Shown piece by piece: positions 10,991 through 23,275 of a DNA stretch of 64,000 nt (its first letter is position 1; every line of letters begins with the position of its first letter). The stretch covers positions 1,402,501-1,466,500 of the forward strand of contig JAQPZY010001490.1 in assembly GCA_029931535.1 (NCBI GenBank), written 5' to 3'. The notes beneath the pieces were generated by a model that was not told where the DNA came from, ran no database searches, and worked only from the letters and a program-made list of their open reading frames with translations. The translations under genes were made by a program, and so were the position numbers. This DNA comes from Margaritifera margaritifera. Its lineage: Eukaryota > Mollusca > Bivalvia > Unionida > Margaritiferidae.

Positions 10991-11320
10991 TTAACTGCTG
11001 GATTTGAAAAAATGTCCAAGTACATGTCTGCCACCTGCACCATCACTAAGCCAGCAGTTGATAGCTGTGCCTGGGTTAACGTCCTCAAGCTCGGGTCCAT
11101 TTGGTGAAATGTTCATTAGAAATTTTAAACTCTCTTGGTTTAAGGAATTCTCACACTCAGTAGAAGTCTTACGTTTTATCCCTCCACTTTCACAAGAATT
11201 TTCCTTTTTCGAATTGTCCTTATTACCTTCCTTGGGAAAATAATTTAACAAACTAATTTTATCCACATAGTAAATATCAGCTTGCTTGACCGCTACTTCT
11301 AAAGTGATCATAACAAACAT
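10991..11320 (-). CDS. 109-codon ORF, probable hAT transposase C-terminal tail
   Basis: True ATG start (MFVMITLEVAVKQADIYYVD) and TAA stop, intact frame. The N-terminal half is Lys/Glu/Asn rich and low in complexity. The C-terminal half contains SLKFLMNISPNGPEL, then VNPGTAINCWLSDGAGGRHV, a pattern (L-x3-I-x2-GP ... NP-x2-AI-x2-W ... R) that I associate with the short tail after the dimerisation domain in some hAT-like proteins. The dimerisation domain itself is not upstream. It lies wholly inside the element at 10698-11976 and reads opposite to the 21-bp repeats. The identification rests on pattern memory only. Confidence 0.4.
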   Translation of the reverse strand: MFVMITLEVAVKQADIYYVDKISLLNYFPKEGNKDNSKKENSCESGGIKRKTSTECENSLNQESLKFLMNISPNGPELEDVNPGTAINCWLSDGAGGRHVLGHFFKSSS

Positions 11321-11982
11321 TTTCTCTTTTAAATACGAACAGAAACAGCTAATTGATTAGTGTAATTGTTTCGCTTCAAACGCAATATCGCACATGAAAG
11401 TTAATCCTCTGTATAATCAATTAAAAATGAAAGAATCATTACTGTCATTTAATCAGTTCATAAAGGAAACCAACACTGATGTCGATAAAATACCTTTCAT
11501 TAATTTAATTACGCTGACTCGCTGGTTTAAAATCAGAGTGAGCCGCTTGTGAGGATCTGGTTTGAGTAAACACGGTGCAACAAAGCCACTTAAAACACTG
11601 CTAATTAATCATACCGGCTTTGGTTTGTTTGACGTGTTTTGATTTGTCGATAATTTGGTCGCTTAGAACAATATGCAGTCAAGCGGTAACAGAACATGCA
11701 CATCAGTGATAGATATCACTGACCACCTGTAGGTGTTATACAGGATGTAAATGTATACATGGAGAGGGATAGAATCAAGTATTCAGTACGTCCGGAGGGC
11801 ATGAATGGCCAAATAAAGGTACATATAGTGATTAAAGCATGAAAATAAGGACTTGCCCGACTTTTTAAAAATAGGATAAAAGCACTTGTCCCGGACTTGC
11901 GACTTGGAAAATTTTACTTACCGACTTCGTAAATGAATAGTCTGGGACATTGTGCTATGGGATTTGCTCAGCCCTGCACAAT

Positions 11983-13170
11983 GGACACTTAATCTCTTGA
12001 TCCCTGTGTCGTCATCCACACTATTGAGTGGGCAATCGTAAATCTGCAATGTGTGTACTCCAGAGTATTCCAAGTCACTTGGCATCAGTCATAATTTGTT
12101 GAAGTCCACATTTTATGAGATCTATTTAATACTGATGGTATTGGAAGTTTTCCTTCCTACAGTATTATGTATTGCTTACCAGCTACAGTACAGGCTTCTC
12201 AATAGATGCGTACCCTCGTGTTTCAAAGTGTGGAATTTGAATTTTACCCATTTCGTACGCATAGAAATTTCAACCTGATTTTGGCCGGAGCATCAGTTTT
12301 AATTACCCTTCATTCGTCTCTGGCATAATTTCCAACTGAGCGCGTGCTGTCCATAACAAATTGAGTATGTGCCAGTGATCGACATTAGCTAGACTCCTGT
12401 TTACACCTTATCGGCCCCTATGCATTGACGTTTATGATAGAGGAAGAGGGAATCAATTATGACTTGCTTGGATTAACTTTTGAATCAAATATGAGTGTTT
12501 GTTTCATTGTCCATCTACATACATGTACATTTGATTCCCCGGTGGTAGGACAAAATTACCGTTTTAAAGCTGTCTACTGCACACCCCGGTTTATAGTTTA
12601 AATCTATAGATTTTGAAAAATTACAGATTATTATTATTATTATTATTATTTTAAGAGAAAAGAATCGGCATATTTGTGCTTACTATCCCCACATTACAGA
12701 AACCAGTGGGAACCAGTCTGCTTGGGACCGGAAATATTATACCAGTAATCAGATTATGAAGACTAACGTGTATACAGCAAACTGTTAGTTGATTACCTTA
12801 CTGTTGTAATCTGGAGAGTTTAAGGCCAAATGTGGGATGTATTATGAGGTGTTATCAGTAATAAAGGGATCAAAGGTGGTCCATGACTGCTTTCAAGTCA
12901 TTTAATAAAAATCAGCTGACCTTTGGCAGATAAAAAGGAGAGACCGACCAAAAAATGATTTAGGCAAAAACTCTTGACTTGAGTAGGTATTTTGATTTTT
13001 TGTATTTTAATTTTTCTTGCATTGCAGAAGATGTTTTTAAAGGAATATTTATGGGCAGTTTATATATGTTTTACTTTAATTCATTTCAAAATGCTGAAAC
13101 ATAATCTAAAAAAAAAAAACACTGGCTAAGAAATATGAAACTCGGGAATAAATCTCATGTCCAACTGAAA
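11983..13170. other. Non-coding stretch
   Basis: No convincing exon or element ends. A short (ATT)n run lies at about 12628-12652. Confidence 0.4.
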
Positions 13171-13179
13171 AACTTTCTT

Positions 13180-13425
13180 CTCAGGTTGAACTTAGCTTGG
13201 ATGAGTATTGGAGAGCAGTCAGCAACCTTAAAACCCAGCCACAGAAAAATTGAAGTTTGAACTTTCATGCAGGCTGAGTGTCGTTGTTTTGTCATGGTCA
13301 CATTCTAATGCTGATACAGAGAAGACATTCTCCATTCTTCTCAAAATAAAATGATTCCGGTGGACATCTGGACCTGAAAACTATTGAGAGCCTGTTATGT
13401 GTGAAATTTAATGTCATCAGTGGTA
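13180..13425 (+). pseudogene. hAT transposase C-terminal relic
   Basis: On the plus strand, VELSLDEYWRAVSNLKTQ (about 13186-13239) is the segment that precedes the dimerisation domain in hAT transposases. After a stop and frame change comes LSVVVLSWSHSNADTEKTFS and SILLKIK, the diagnostic SNADxExxFS core, near 13275-13350. After a further shift the text HLDLKTIESLLCVKFN follows near 13365-13410. At least two frameshifts and two stops make it dead. It is independent of, and in opposite orientation to, the relic at 8882-10218. Confidence 0.7.
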
Positions 13426-13429
13426 ACCA

Positions 13430-16400
13430 GTCGGTGATCTTGTGAATGAAACTTAAAATACTCTTTGAATTTATTCTTTTTAAACATTTTTGCAGTGAAC
13501 TGCGAGATATACACGTGTTCCTTCTTCCTGAATTGTCATATACTGGCTCATATTAATTACCGTAATCACAATGGCTCAAAGATGGCTCAAAGAAGTGTAT
13601 TTTATTTCCTGTCTCAGTCTCAGAAATGACCTGCCAGTGATGATCAGACTCCAAAGAAACAGAAAGTTATTAACAATTCTTAGGAGAAGGAGAATAAATC
13701 TCATAAAGTTGTAAGAAATCGTAAGCATCAGTTTGCTCCATGAATAACGAACAATCCCAGCTATGAGATAATGACTCAAAAACAAATGAGTCTTGAGATT
13801 TAAGTTGTTACTCTTGAGTTTTTCATATTGACTCTTGAGATTTTGGTGTCAAGGGTCAAATGACTCTTCAGTTTATAAATCTTTTGAAAACCCTGTACAG
13901 TAGTTAGTATTTATATGTCAGTTGTATGCTACTAGAAGGGTTTATTAACAATAGTCATTCAGGGAAGGTTGAAAGTATCACGATGTCTGCCATTTTGGAT
14001 TGGCAGTAGTTGTAGCTAGTTTTGTAAGATTTTTGAAGTTTTTAAATGTAACTATTATTCTTGCAATATTTATTTATTTAAAAATATGTAAACAAAACCA
14101 ATTCACATTTGTATGATTTTAACAATATTACAGTTGTATATACATGTGAAGAAAATAATATTACAGTTGTATATACATGTGCAGAAAATAATTTCCAACA
14201 ACAGTGTGGAGGTGTTGTTGAGATTTTACTAGCCAGATACAGGGACTGTTTTATGTTTGTGTGACTGCAGGATTCAAGGTTATTTCTGAAAAATTGTGCC
14301 AAAAAATGCAACAAATCTGCTAAAATCACATACTACGATTTCAACCACTATCTTTATCTCTTTGATAAATCTCTCTTGCATTCAGAAAATCCCCCCCATT
14401 TTTCATACAGAGGGAGGATTTCTCCCCTAAAATGTCTGTTCTATAATAGACCCTGCAGATGGACTATCAGAATTGTGAAATGCACCTCAAATGCTCAATT
14501 TACTAAACTTTGGGCTAGCTGACTACCATACATTTTGAACCCTGAGTTATGTATTGCTGTATGTACTGTACAGCAATTCATACAGAAGTAGGAATGTGGT
14601 TCTGTTTAAGGGATCATCATGCAGAATGCTACATGTAGATGTACATGTACATATATAAATTACATCTTTCTTGCAATCTGATACCCCAACATTGTCATGA
14701 AAAATGTCAAAAGTAAAAGCAACAAAAATAATTTTGTTTTTCCAGTTGTTATTATGTTTCATGTTATTATGTTTTGGGTAATTAAAATACCTGTAAATGT
14801 GTCTGTATGTAGTCAGGGATATTAAAACATTCCAGTTTGACAGATTTATATCTGAGTTCATCGAGTTCATTGCAGCATTAAAGCTGTTACTCAGCAAGAG
14901 TAAGATACATACACTGTGCAGTTGAAAGTTTTATCCCAAATGTCATTGATAAAGTCAAAGGATGATAATTCCCTAGCCCAGCCTGTCCAGTCAACTAAAA
15001 ATCATTGATAGTTAAGTGAAATTTCATGTAAGGAGTCCATTTTTTATACATAAAAAAGAATGAAAATGTGAATATTTAGTCCATTTTCTCCTCCTCATTT
15101 CCAGACTACTACAGTAGGTCAGAACTGGAATTGTTGCCTCCTGAACGCACAGTACACATTTGTACAGCCAGAATTCTATTCACCTAATTGTACTGTATGT
15201 GTATTTTGTAGATTTAAAACTATTAACCTTGTAACCCAACTGTAAAATTATGTTACCCTATCGTTAGTTCTTTAAGGCTGTAGACACATTTTTCATGTAC
15301 CATTCATACCCATATGCGAAACCCAATCAAAGCAGTCTGAAGAGAGTCCATGCTTGCAGGACCTTCAGCTTTCTGATCCTTGACTCACTTTATGGCAAAT
15401 GTGGTATAAACATTTTCATTGATTTTTAAAAAAATATTTATATTGGACACCGAGTTTTTAGTTGGGAGGGGGTGAGAGGAGTGTTGTCCTGGACTTCCAT
15501 TTTTAAAATCCTACAGCAGAGATTGCTAATTGATGCATCAGTGCAGCATTATCCCTTAATAAAGACAAAGTGATCCCTAAAATTTCAGGTATTTGCGCTT
15601 TTTGCTCCAACCACCAGTAATCCCAAAATATCCACCAAATGATCATATGATCAACCTTTAAAAATCAAACAAATTGGCCCCACTCCACTGGAGGAATGAG
15701 TGACATTTAATTAAGGGCTGTTTTTCTCAGGATTGTAATAATGATGGGTCCAAGCTACATGTACATCCAGAGTACCAGTACTATTTATGTATGGTGTAGC
15801 TTGTTTCAAAAATTGTAAAAGAGTGGGTGGATGTGCGATTCCACGCAGATTTACATACATTTCCGAGTCAGGGACTCTCCCTTTGGAGCAAAGAGAAGCC
15901 CTGAGGACCAGTCAGCCTGGCTCATGTAGCATCTGATTTTCAGTTTTAGTTCATCTTTTCCCATAAAATGAAGCTACATTTCTTACAAAACATTGAAGCA
16001 GATCTTATCATTGTTGCACCTAGGATCCCAAGGTCAAGGGACACTATGTCCCTCATCCTCCAGATTGGGGGATATGCAACATTTTAAAGGGACGAAGGAA
16101 AATTGTTGAACATAATGCACTAGAAGTGCTTTAAAAAAATGAGATAATCTTATTAGCTTCGACAGTTTTGCCACCTTATCTTTCTCATATTTCCTTGGAA
16201 ATTTACATTGTTGCAATAAACATTTTATCATGTGATCAAGTAACTCATGAAAACATTAACAGGTTTGAATATCTCGTTAACCTGAAATTAACTGCACCAT
16301 GAAATTTTCTGTTCCGGATCTTTTTCTCATTTATCTACTAGCATTTATTGTAATAAATACCCATTTTTTCCTAATTGCTTTTGTTTTAAAAGTATTAAAT

Positions 16401-16600
16401 CATTAATCAAATGACAAATTGTGTATTTGCATAAATTTATACCTTTTTTCATTAATTCAGATTGAGAATAAATTAAATCTTCATTGCCATATGTGTGACT
16501 TTAACCTCGAAAATATGTTACAATAGTGGCGGTCAAAGACTTTAACAACTCGGCCGACTACCACAAATCTCGAATGTTTTCATTGCTATCTTACAGGTTT
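13430..16600. other. Non-coding stretch
   Basis: AT-rich, no assignable gene. It contains a 34-bp direct duplication at about 14123-14190 (unit AATATTACAGTTGTATATAC...) and one copy of a dispersed repeat at 14370-14462 (see the separate entry). Confidence 0.4.
14370..14462 (+). repeat. Dispersed repeat, copy 1 of 4
   Basis: The text ...ATACAGAGGGAGGATTTCTCCCC... and TAATAGACCCTGCAGATGGA matches related text at 45510-45640, 48880-49030 and, on the minus strand, 62225-62450. It has no coding content. Its full length is about 230 bp, judging from the longer copies. Confidence 0.5.
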
Positions 16601-16695
16601 TATCACTTTTAGCAACTTTGATCATTGCTAGCACCAACATAGACGTGGATGCATATCTGCAAAGGAAAAGTGTGTATTTGTTTTATTTTTTCCAG

Positions 16696-16828
16696 ACAAA
16701 AAAGCGTCGCACAGGGTCAAGATTTGGAGGACATAGTACAAAAAATTGCAGGCAACCCGCCAGCCCATGCTCTAGTTGCAACACTCCTTATGCAATGCTT
16801 ATATACTTTTAAAATGCATGTACCTTAA
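16696..16828 (+). CDS. Candidate exon (possibly terminal), unknown protein
   Basis: A strong acceptor (TTTTATTTTTTCCAG) is followed, after one base that would complete a codon, by 43 codons up to a TAA. The frame starts QKSVAQGQDLEDIVQKIAG and continues NPPAHALVATLLMQ, amphipathic and helix-like, with good codon variety. I do not recognise it. Either this is a last exon, or the frame ends at an internal donor such as the weak GC site after ATTGCAG. A chance ORF is possible at this length. Confidence 0.35.
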
Positions 16829-16829
16829 A

Positions 16830-18100
16830 GTAGTCTGATTAGTGACAGTGACTTTCTATTTTGAGTTCTTCATTCTGGTTTTTAAGACTCTCAGTACTTG
16901 AACTTCTGGTCTTTTTATGTACATGTAACTGATGCAGTGATTTCTCCAGGATTTTCACTGAGAATTTTCCCCTTTTGCATTTTTGTTAAAAGGGATTTTC
17001 AGTTTGGAGGAGGGGGGGGGAGCAGTTATTATATCAGAACAGTATTTATGAATAGACCCATATAGCATGTTTCAACAAACATGTCTGATAAATAACTTTA
17101 AGGAATAAAGATTAAACTTGCAGTTGTTATCTGTATTATCTGCTCAACAGCAGAGATCATGTGTAATGGTAATTCACTACCTCATACTGTACATGTATGC
17201 ATTAGAACTGCATGAACAGAAGAGATATTGCCACCGAATACTGAAAACTCCATGCTGTCATTGTACAACATCGACAATAGCAGATGGGAAAACGCTTGTA
17301 AAAACTAAAGTGAATGTGTCTCATTGCTTAATTGCAAACTGTCACATAGTAAGCATCTGATTATGTCGATTGATCTACATGATGAGATTGAGTTTCGTTA
17401 ATATTATGAATATTACAGGTTTCATTATGGTTGTGGCAAATTGATTGTCACTTTTGAGAGGTTGTTCATTAGATTTAACAGGAATTCACACAATTGTGCA
17501 TCCGGGAGAAAACATCGCCAGGATAGACAAATTTGCAAAAAAGGAATGTTTCCAACTGGACAGTCAGATTTTAAACCATAACAGATCAAAAGCTGGTTGT
17601 CCAGCTGGGCTTTGGCTTTGACTCTGTTGATTGCCCACCTTTGATTTTTAGTTGTCCATGGCAACTGAACAATGGTTTTTTCCTATCCCTGGTTCATGTT
17701 GCCGTCTGTTTTTCTGTGTTCAGAATTCTACTGAGTCTTAAGAGAGTTCCGATTTTAAAAAAAAATCGTCACTGCATTCCATATATGAGAGTGACCCATG
17801 CACATAATGTGCATCAATGAGATAAAAATAATGAGTAGCCAGCAGTTTGCAAAGCTGCTTTTTTATTTATATTTACATTTAAATGTTAGTAACATGCAGT
17901 TATACCATATTTACTAAATTTAATAGAATAATGCCTATCCAGTTATAAACTTCATGGTCCAGGATTTTCTGTTGCATTATGCAACAACAGCAGATAAAAT
18001 TTTCTCTATGCATTCTACATATGATTTCAAACAAAAGGATTGACCCTGATCTTTCTGTCCTTTAGAAATACAGCTGACAGAATATATAACCACATGTATT
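16830..18100. other. Non-coding stretch
   Basis: No convincing gene. It contains a G run at about 17012-17021 and scattered ACATGTAC motifs. Confidence 0.4.
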
Positions 18101-18289
18101 TTTAGCTCTACTGGTCAAAGACCAGAAGAGCTTATGGGGTGGTCTGTCGTCCATCAGTCGTTTGTGGTCTGTTAGCACAAGTTTGTTATCGCTTCTCCTA
18201 AACTACTTGGAGGATTGTCATGAAACTTTACACGCACATTCATCCCATGGTCTAGTTGGTCCTAGATGAAAATAGTGCTACTAGGACAT

Positions 18290-20240
18290 TCAATATAACC
18301 GCCACATCGGCCATCTTCAAAATCTTGTTATTGCTACTCCTCCTAAATGGATGGTCATGTCTATGTGTGGTTTTCACTGCAAGACTTCTTATGATGTCTA
18401 CCGGTAGTTGGTCCTAAATGAAAATGGTGCAGATCTGACATCCAACATGGCTGCCAGGGCAGCCATCTTGAAAATCTTGTTATCACTACTCCTCCTGAAT
18501 GGATGATCATATCAATATGGGGTTTTCACTAAAAGACTTCTTCTGATATCTAATTGGTCCTAAATGAAAATTGTGCAGATCTGACGTCCAATATGGCTGT
18601 CTGGGCAGCCATCTTGAAAATCTTGTTATGACTACTCCTCCTGAATGGATGGTCATCTCAACATGGGGTTTTCACTAAAAGGCTTATGATGTCTAGTTGG
18701 TCCTAAGGAAAATGGTGCCAATCTGACATCCAATATGGCCGCCATCTTGAAATTCTTGTTATTGCTACTACTCCTAAATGGATGGTCACTTGAACATGGG
18801 CTTTTCACTGAAGGACTTATGATGTCTAGTTGGTCCTAAATGAAAATGTTGCTGATCTGGGGTTCAATATGGCCACCATGACTGCCATCTTTCAAATCTT
18901 ATAGCTACTCCTCCTACCTGGATCGTGAAATCAACATGGGGTTTTCACTAAAAGACTTCTTATGATGTCCAGTTGGTCCCAAATAAGAATGGTGCAGATC
19001 TAACATCCAATATGGCCACCATGGCAGCCATCTTGAAAATCTTGTTATGACTACTCTCTTGAATGGATGGTGATATCAACATGGGGTTTTCACTAAAATA
19101 CCTCTTAAGATGTCTACTTGGTCCTAAATAAAAATGGTACTAATATGACATCCAATATGGCAGCCATGTTGAAAATCTTGTTATTGCTACTCCTCCTGGA
19201 TGGATTGTCATATCAACATGGCATTTTCACTAAAAGACTATGATGTGTAGTTGGTCCTAAATGTAATAGTGCTGATCTAACATCCTATATGGCCACCATG
19301 GCTGCCATTTTCTAAATCTTATCGCCACACCTCCTACATGGATGGTCATATCAATATGGAGTTTTCACTAAAAGACTTCTTATCATATCTAGCTGCTCCT
19401 GAATGAAAATGGTGCAGATCTGACATCCAATATGCCTGTCATGGCAGCCATCTTAAAAATATTGTTATTGCTACTATTCCTGAATGGATGGTCATATAAA
19501 CATGGGGTTTTCACTAAAAGACCTCTTATGATGTCTGTTTATTTCTATATGAAAATGGTTTTGATCTGACATCCATTATGGCCACCATTGCAGCCATCTT
19601 TAAAATCTTGTTATTGCTACTCGTTCTGAATGGATGGTCATATCAGCATGGGGTTTTCATGATGTCTAGTTGGTCCTAAGTGAAAATGGTGCAGATTTGA
19701 CATCCAATATGGCCACCAAGGCAGCCATCTTGAAAATCTTGTTATTGCTACTACTCCTGAATGGATGGTCATATCATCATGGGGTTTTCACTGAAAGTCA
19801 TCTTATGATGTCAAGTTAGTCCTTACTGAAAATGTGCTGATCTGGGGTCCAATATGGCAGCCATCTTGAAAATCTTGTTATTGCTACTCCTCCTATATGG
19901 ATGGTCATATCAACATGGGGTTTTCACTAAAAGAGTTCTTTTGATGTCTAATTGGTCCTAAATAAAAATGGTGCCAATCTGAAGTCCAATATGGCTGCCA
20001 CAGCAGCCATATTGAAAATCTTCTTATTGCAACTCCTCCTGAACAGAAAGTTATATTGACGTGGGATTTTCACTAAAAGACTTCTTGTGATGTCTTTTTG
20101 GTTCTAACTGGAAATAGGGCAGATCTGATGTCCAATATGGCTGCCATGGCAGCCATCTTGAAAATCTTGTTATTGCTACTCTGCCTGAATGGGGGTTTTC
20201 ACTAAAAGACTCCTTATGATGTCTACTTGGTCCTACAGTA
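18290..20240 (+). repeat. ~142-bp satellite, 14 tandem copies
   Basis: The landmark CCATCTTGAAAATCTTGTTAT or close variants starts at 18311, 18463, 18609, 18742, 18885, 19028, 19164, 19305, 19448, 19594, 19725, 19861, 20007 and 20153, a mean spacing of about 142 bp. Each unit also holds GACATCCAATATGGC, CATGGGGTTTTCACTAAAAG and AGTTGGTCCTAAATGAAAAT. Copies differ by substitutions and small indels, so the array is old or poorly homogenised. Further copies lie at 52460-52890, 54312-54530 and 54690-54900. Confidence 0.95.
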
Positions 20241-20276
20241 AATGAAAATGGTGCTGATCTGTAATCCAATGTCTGT

Positions 20277-20345
20277 CTGTCTGTTAGCACAAGTTTGTTA
20301 TTGCTACTCCTAAACTACTTTCAGGAGATTGCCTTGAAACTATAT
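20277..20345 (+). repeat. Second copy of the element's left-end text
   Basis: CTGTTAGCACAAGTTTGTTA and CCTAAACTACTT repeat text found just inside the left end at 18170-18235. A short (AT)n run follows at 20342-20358. The array is therefore bracketed by two copies of the same flank. Confidence 0.7.
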
Positions 20346-20489
20346 ATATATATATATAGACACATATACATACATACACATGCACATATAGATTCAGATC
20401 CCTGATCATAACTACATATATCAAGTCACTTAGGACATAATTTTCCATGGCACTGTGAAGTGTGACTTGTGTTTGAATGAAGTCTCATT

Positions 20490-20830
20490 GTGATTAGTGT
20501 CATTGTCTTCTACACTTTGATGAAGTATATCTGGGTCTGTGTGGGCTTAGAGGGAGGTGTTATATATTTAGGCACTTTGTGACTTGTGTGTGCCTGTGCA
20601 AGTGAAGGTGTAAAGAAGTGGGGTCTTGCTTGGCTAGCACTACATGTACTTGGCTTTTCATTATCTTGATTAGTAGCATTGTCTTCTACAGTTTGATAAA
20701 ATGGATCTGGGTCTACCAGAGCTAGGGGAGAGAGAGAGGTGTTAAGTAATTAGGCCCTGCGTAGCTTGTGTCTACTTGAGCAAGTGAGTTTGTAATTAAT
20801 TATGACCTTGCTTGGCAGACACTGATAGGA
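20490..20830 (+). repeat. Two-copy ~175-bp tandem duplication
   Basis: 20490-20645 and 20665-20830 share GATTAGT, GCATTGTCTTCTACA, TTTGAT, ATCTGGGTCT, GAGGTGTTA and CTTGCTTGGC in the same order. No coding content. Confidence 0.75.
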
Positions 20831-21629
20831 GTGGAGGTTATGGACCAAGCTGAGGATGGCTGTGGTGACACAGTGCTGGTGTTAGATCTATTGTTTCTGT
20901 CTTAATGCAGTTCAAGAAATCCATTATAAGTCCAAGCCAAGCATCCACTGCCTTGAAATAAAATGGTATTTGTTGATGGGAATACAGTACATGTAACTTT
21001 ATTTTCATGAGAAGTAGTGATTTTGGAAACATACTCATGTTGCTATGAGTATTTGCAGAGTTGGAAATTAGTCCCAGATTCATTCATCTGCTTCAGTGAT
21101 GAGTTTTGCCTGGCATGGATAGGGATACTGTCTTGATTTTCTTTGATATGGATAAAATCAGAGATTACCTTTCTGTATAAATTTACTTACACATCCTGAA
21201 TATCCTCTTGGGTGAATCTAGAGAACTTAAATAGACTGGATCCATTGAAAATTTTCTACAATATTGACATTGTTAGATTTACCACCAATTTATTTGTATG
21301 CAGAACTCTGGTAAGTATTTTCAACAAATAATAAAATTTTTAACAGCATCAAGCACAATGAAGATTTACCAAAAGCATTTAAGCACTTAGATGAACAATA
21401 TCCATGATGAATAAATCCTAGATGAATGAAATATCATATGATATTCACTGATTTTAACAAAGTACTTCAAAGCAATTGTTTACCTGGCCATCATCTTGCA
21501 GCATGAATGAAATGATGCAAAACCACATGTTTTCATCATTCAAAATGGTGGAAATGGTCTTATCTTGATTTCCTGGAAATTCTTTTTGCCCAGTAGAGCA
21601 TCAGTTTCTTCTAGGGACTCTTGTTATGT

Positions 21630-22920
21630 TTGCTGGACATTTCAGGTCAAGCAACTAGAGATATGAATGGACAGAGGCAGCAAGCAGTATAATCATGAAG
21701 GCAGTCACCTATATGTAGTTTTTAATAAGCCATTTCTGAACTTACGATCTGATTAAAATGACATCTGTGCATGATTTACTGTAGGTTTGACATGCCCTGA
21801 TAAAGGTTCATGTCCTGGTGACTTTTGGAATTCCCTGTCTGCATATTTTTTGTAGCCTATCAGATAAAGCCTTGCATTTTGTGTTATGGAGAGTTTTTCT
21901 ATTTCAGCAGTATGAAAACTGTTATTTGAATGGTGAACAGAAATGCCAGAAAATCATGACCGCTATTGGAGCCAGTCATATCTAGATCTAGATTTTAATC
22001 AGATTGCCATGTACACTGTAAACTTGAGGATTAAACACTGGATCTGCTGGTGGATTAGGCAATGTAAGATCTGGGTTCAGAGCTGGAAATATCCATTGTC
22101 TGGCAGTCTGTGCCAAGTTAAAAAATTTATTAAGCAAATTTTATGTTACTTTCCCAGGATTTTGAGGAAAGAATTTGGATTCTGATGCATGCATATTCAT
22201 CAATATAACAGTTTTGAGAGAGTTGGAAATTTTCAGATTTTTCCAGTTGTGCAAGATGCACGTGTATAATATAAACTGTGCATGGGTAGATATGGTAATG
22301 TGTACGAGATGTAGGCTGGCTAAATATCATCATTAGAAAGAGATTGCTTTGGTTCCAAGGATTCTCCACAACTTTTGCTCATGGGAGTTGATTACTCAAT
22401 TTATGTTCAGAGACCTATTATGGTGGTCCTGGATTAATATGGCTAACTCTGCAAGAGATCTGGGCTCTTGATTGGATTGTGGACGAAACATTATTGCTCC
22501 AAGTGAGAAAGCAGAGTAATTCTTGAAACATATACTTTTCAACTGTTTCTGCATTTAGCTTTTTTCTTCTTTTTTAATGTCTGCATTGTTACAAATAAAT
22601 TGTGATGGGTCATGTCCATCAGTGCATCTGTCCAGTTGTAACTATTTTCCTTGTAACTTTAAACTCCATCTGCGCCATTGCATTTATTATCTCTAGACTC
22701 TGAAGTTTTGTTTGTTTCTGAATTGTGAAGATATTTTATAGTCCCAAAAAGAACTTGGTGAACAGTCATATCAACAAGTTAACTACATCATATCAAAGGG
22801 TAATTTGAAATAATTCAGTGATTTCAGCTTTACTATTTGATCTTTCCTGTTTTCTAAAATCTGGTACCCCACAGCTACATGTAAGTCATGCTCAAAATTT
22901 AGCTGGTACTCCATGGATTG
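21630..22920. other. Non-coding stretch
   Basis: AT-rich; no exon, element end or repeat that I can support. Confidence 0.4.
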
Positions 22921-22929
22921 ATGTTACCA

Positions 22930-23275
22930 TGTGTTATATTGATTATTGATGTCAGATACTGTATCCAGTCTCCCATCGAATAGATATTGATTACAGTGAG
23001 ATAGTGGGAGGGCAAATTTTCAAAATAGATTAACTTGGCGGATAACATGAAAAGGTATATATTGAAACTACTTTTATTTATTGTGCCATTCTGTATATGA
23101 ACAATGAAATTGCAGTGAGACAGAAATAAATTAATGCAATGAAACAATTTAGCTTACAATGAGACAGAGGGAGAGTAAGCTTTTGAAATCGATTAAGAGA
23201 ATAAAATGAAATGGTAGACATTGAAATTTGCTTACAATTTGCAATACCATTCTGTGTATGGATAATTGAAGTAAA
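22930..23275 (+). repeat. Two-copy ~172-bp tandem duplication
   Basis: 22950-23090 and 23110-23265 share ACAGTGAGA/ACAATGAGACAG, GGGAG, AAGCTTTTGAAAT/ATTTTCAAAATAGATTAA, GAAATGG-type text and CCATTCTGTRTATG in the same order. Confidence 0.6.

Larger units (their letters stand above)
10698..11976 (-). mobile_element. DNA transposon remnant with 12-bp terminal inverted repeats
   Basis: The left end reads CAGGGCTGAGCA and the right end reads TGCTCAGCCCTG, a perfect 12-bp inverted repeat. A 6-bp direct repeat CACAAT lies immediately outside on each side (10692-10697 and 11977-11982). Both subterminal regions hold ACTTGTCCC/ACTTGACCC or their complement (10755-10840; 11855-11915), a usual place for transposase-binding sites. 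The interior carries a minus-strand ORF resembling a hAT tail. hAT is therefore my best guess, but the expected 8-bp duplication is not exact, so other families remain possible. At 1,279 bp it cannot be autonomous. Confidence 0.65.
18104..21627 (+). mobile_element. 3.5-kb repeat element enclosing a ~142-bp satellite
   Basis: The left boundary is a hairpin, AGCTCTACTGGTC-AAA-GACCAGAAGAGCT, at 18104-18132, followed by GTCTGTCGTCCATC and TTGTTATCGCT text. The right boundary is TTTTTGCCCAGTAGAGCATC then TAGGGACTCTTGTT at about 21584-21627. GCTCTACTGG near the left end and CCAGTAGAGC near the right end are inverted copies of each other. The left-end text occurs alone at 37437-37590 and the right-end text near 54944-54990, so both ends belong to a repeated family. 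No protein is encoded. The layout, terminal blocks around a tandem core, resembles the 'pearl' or Helitron-related satellite-bearing elements described in bivalves; that link is inference. Confidence 0.55.

Noticed and set aside
17142..17168. 18-base exon between CTCAACAG and GTAATT
   Set aside because: Too short, and the donor is poor.
21304..21310. Seven-base microexon between TTTGTATGCAG and GTAAGTATT
   Set aside because: Splice-like edges, but the pyrimidine tract is weak and seven bases cannot be tested for coding.
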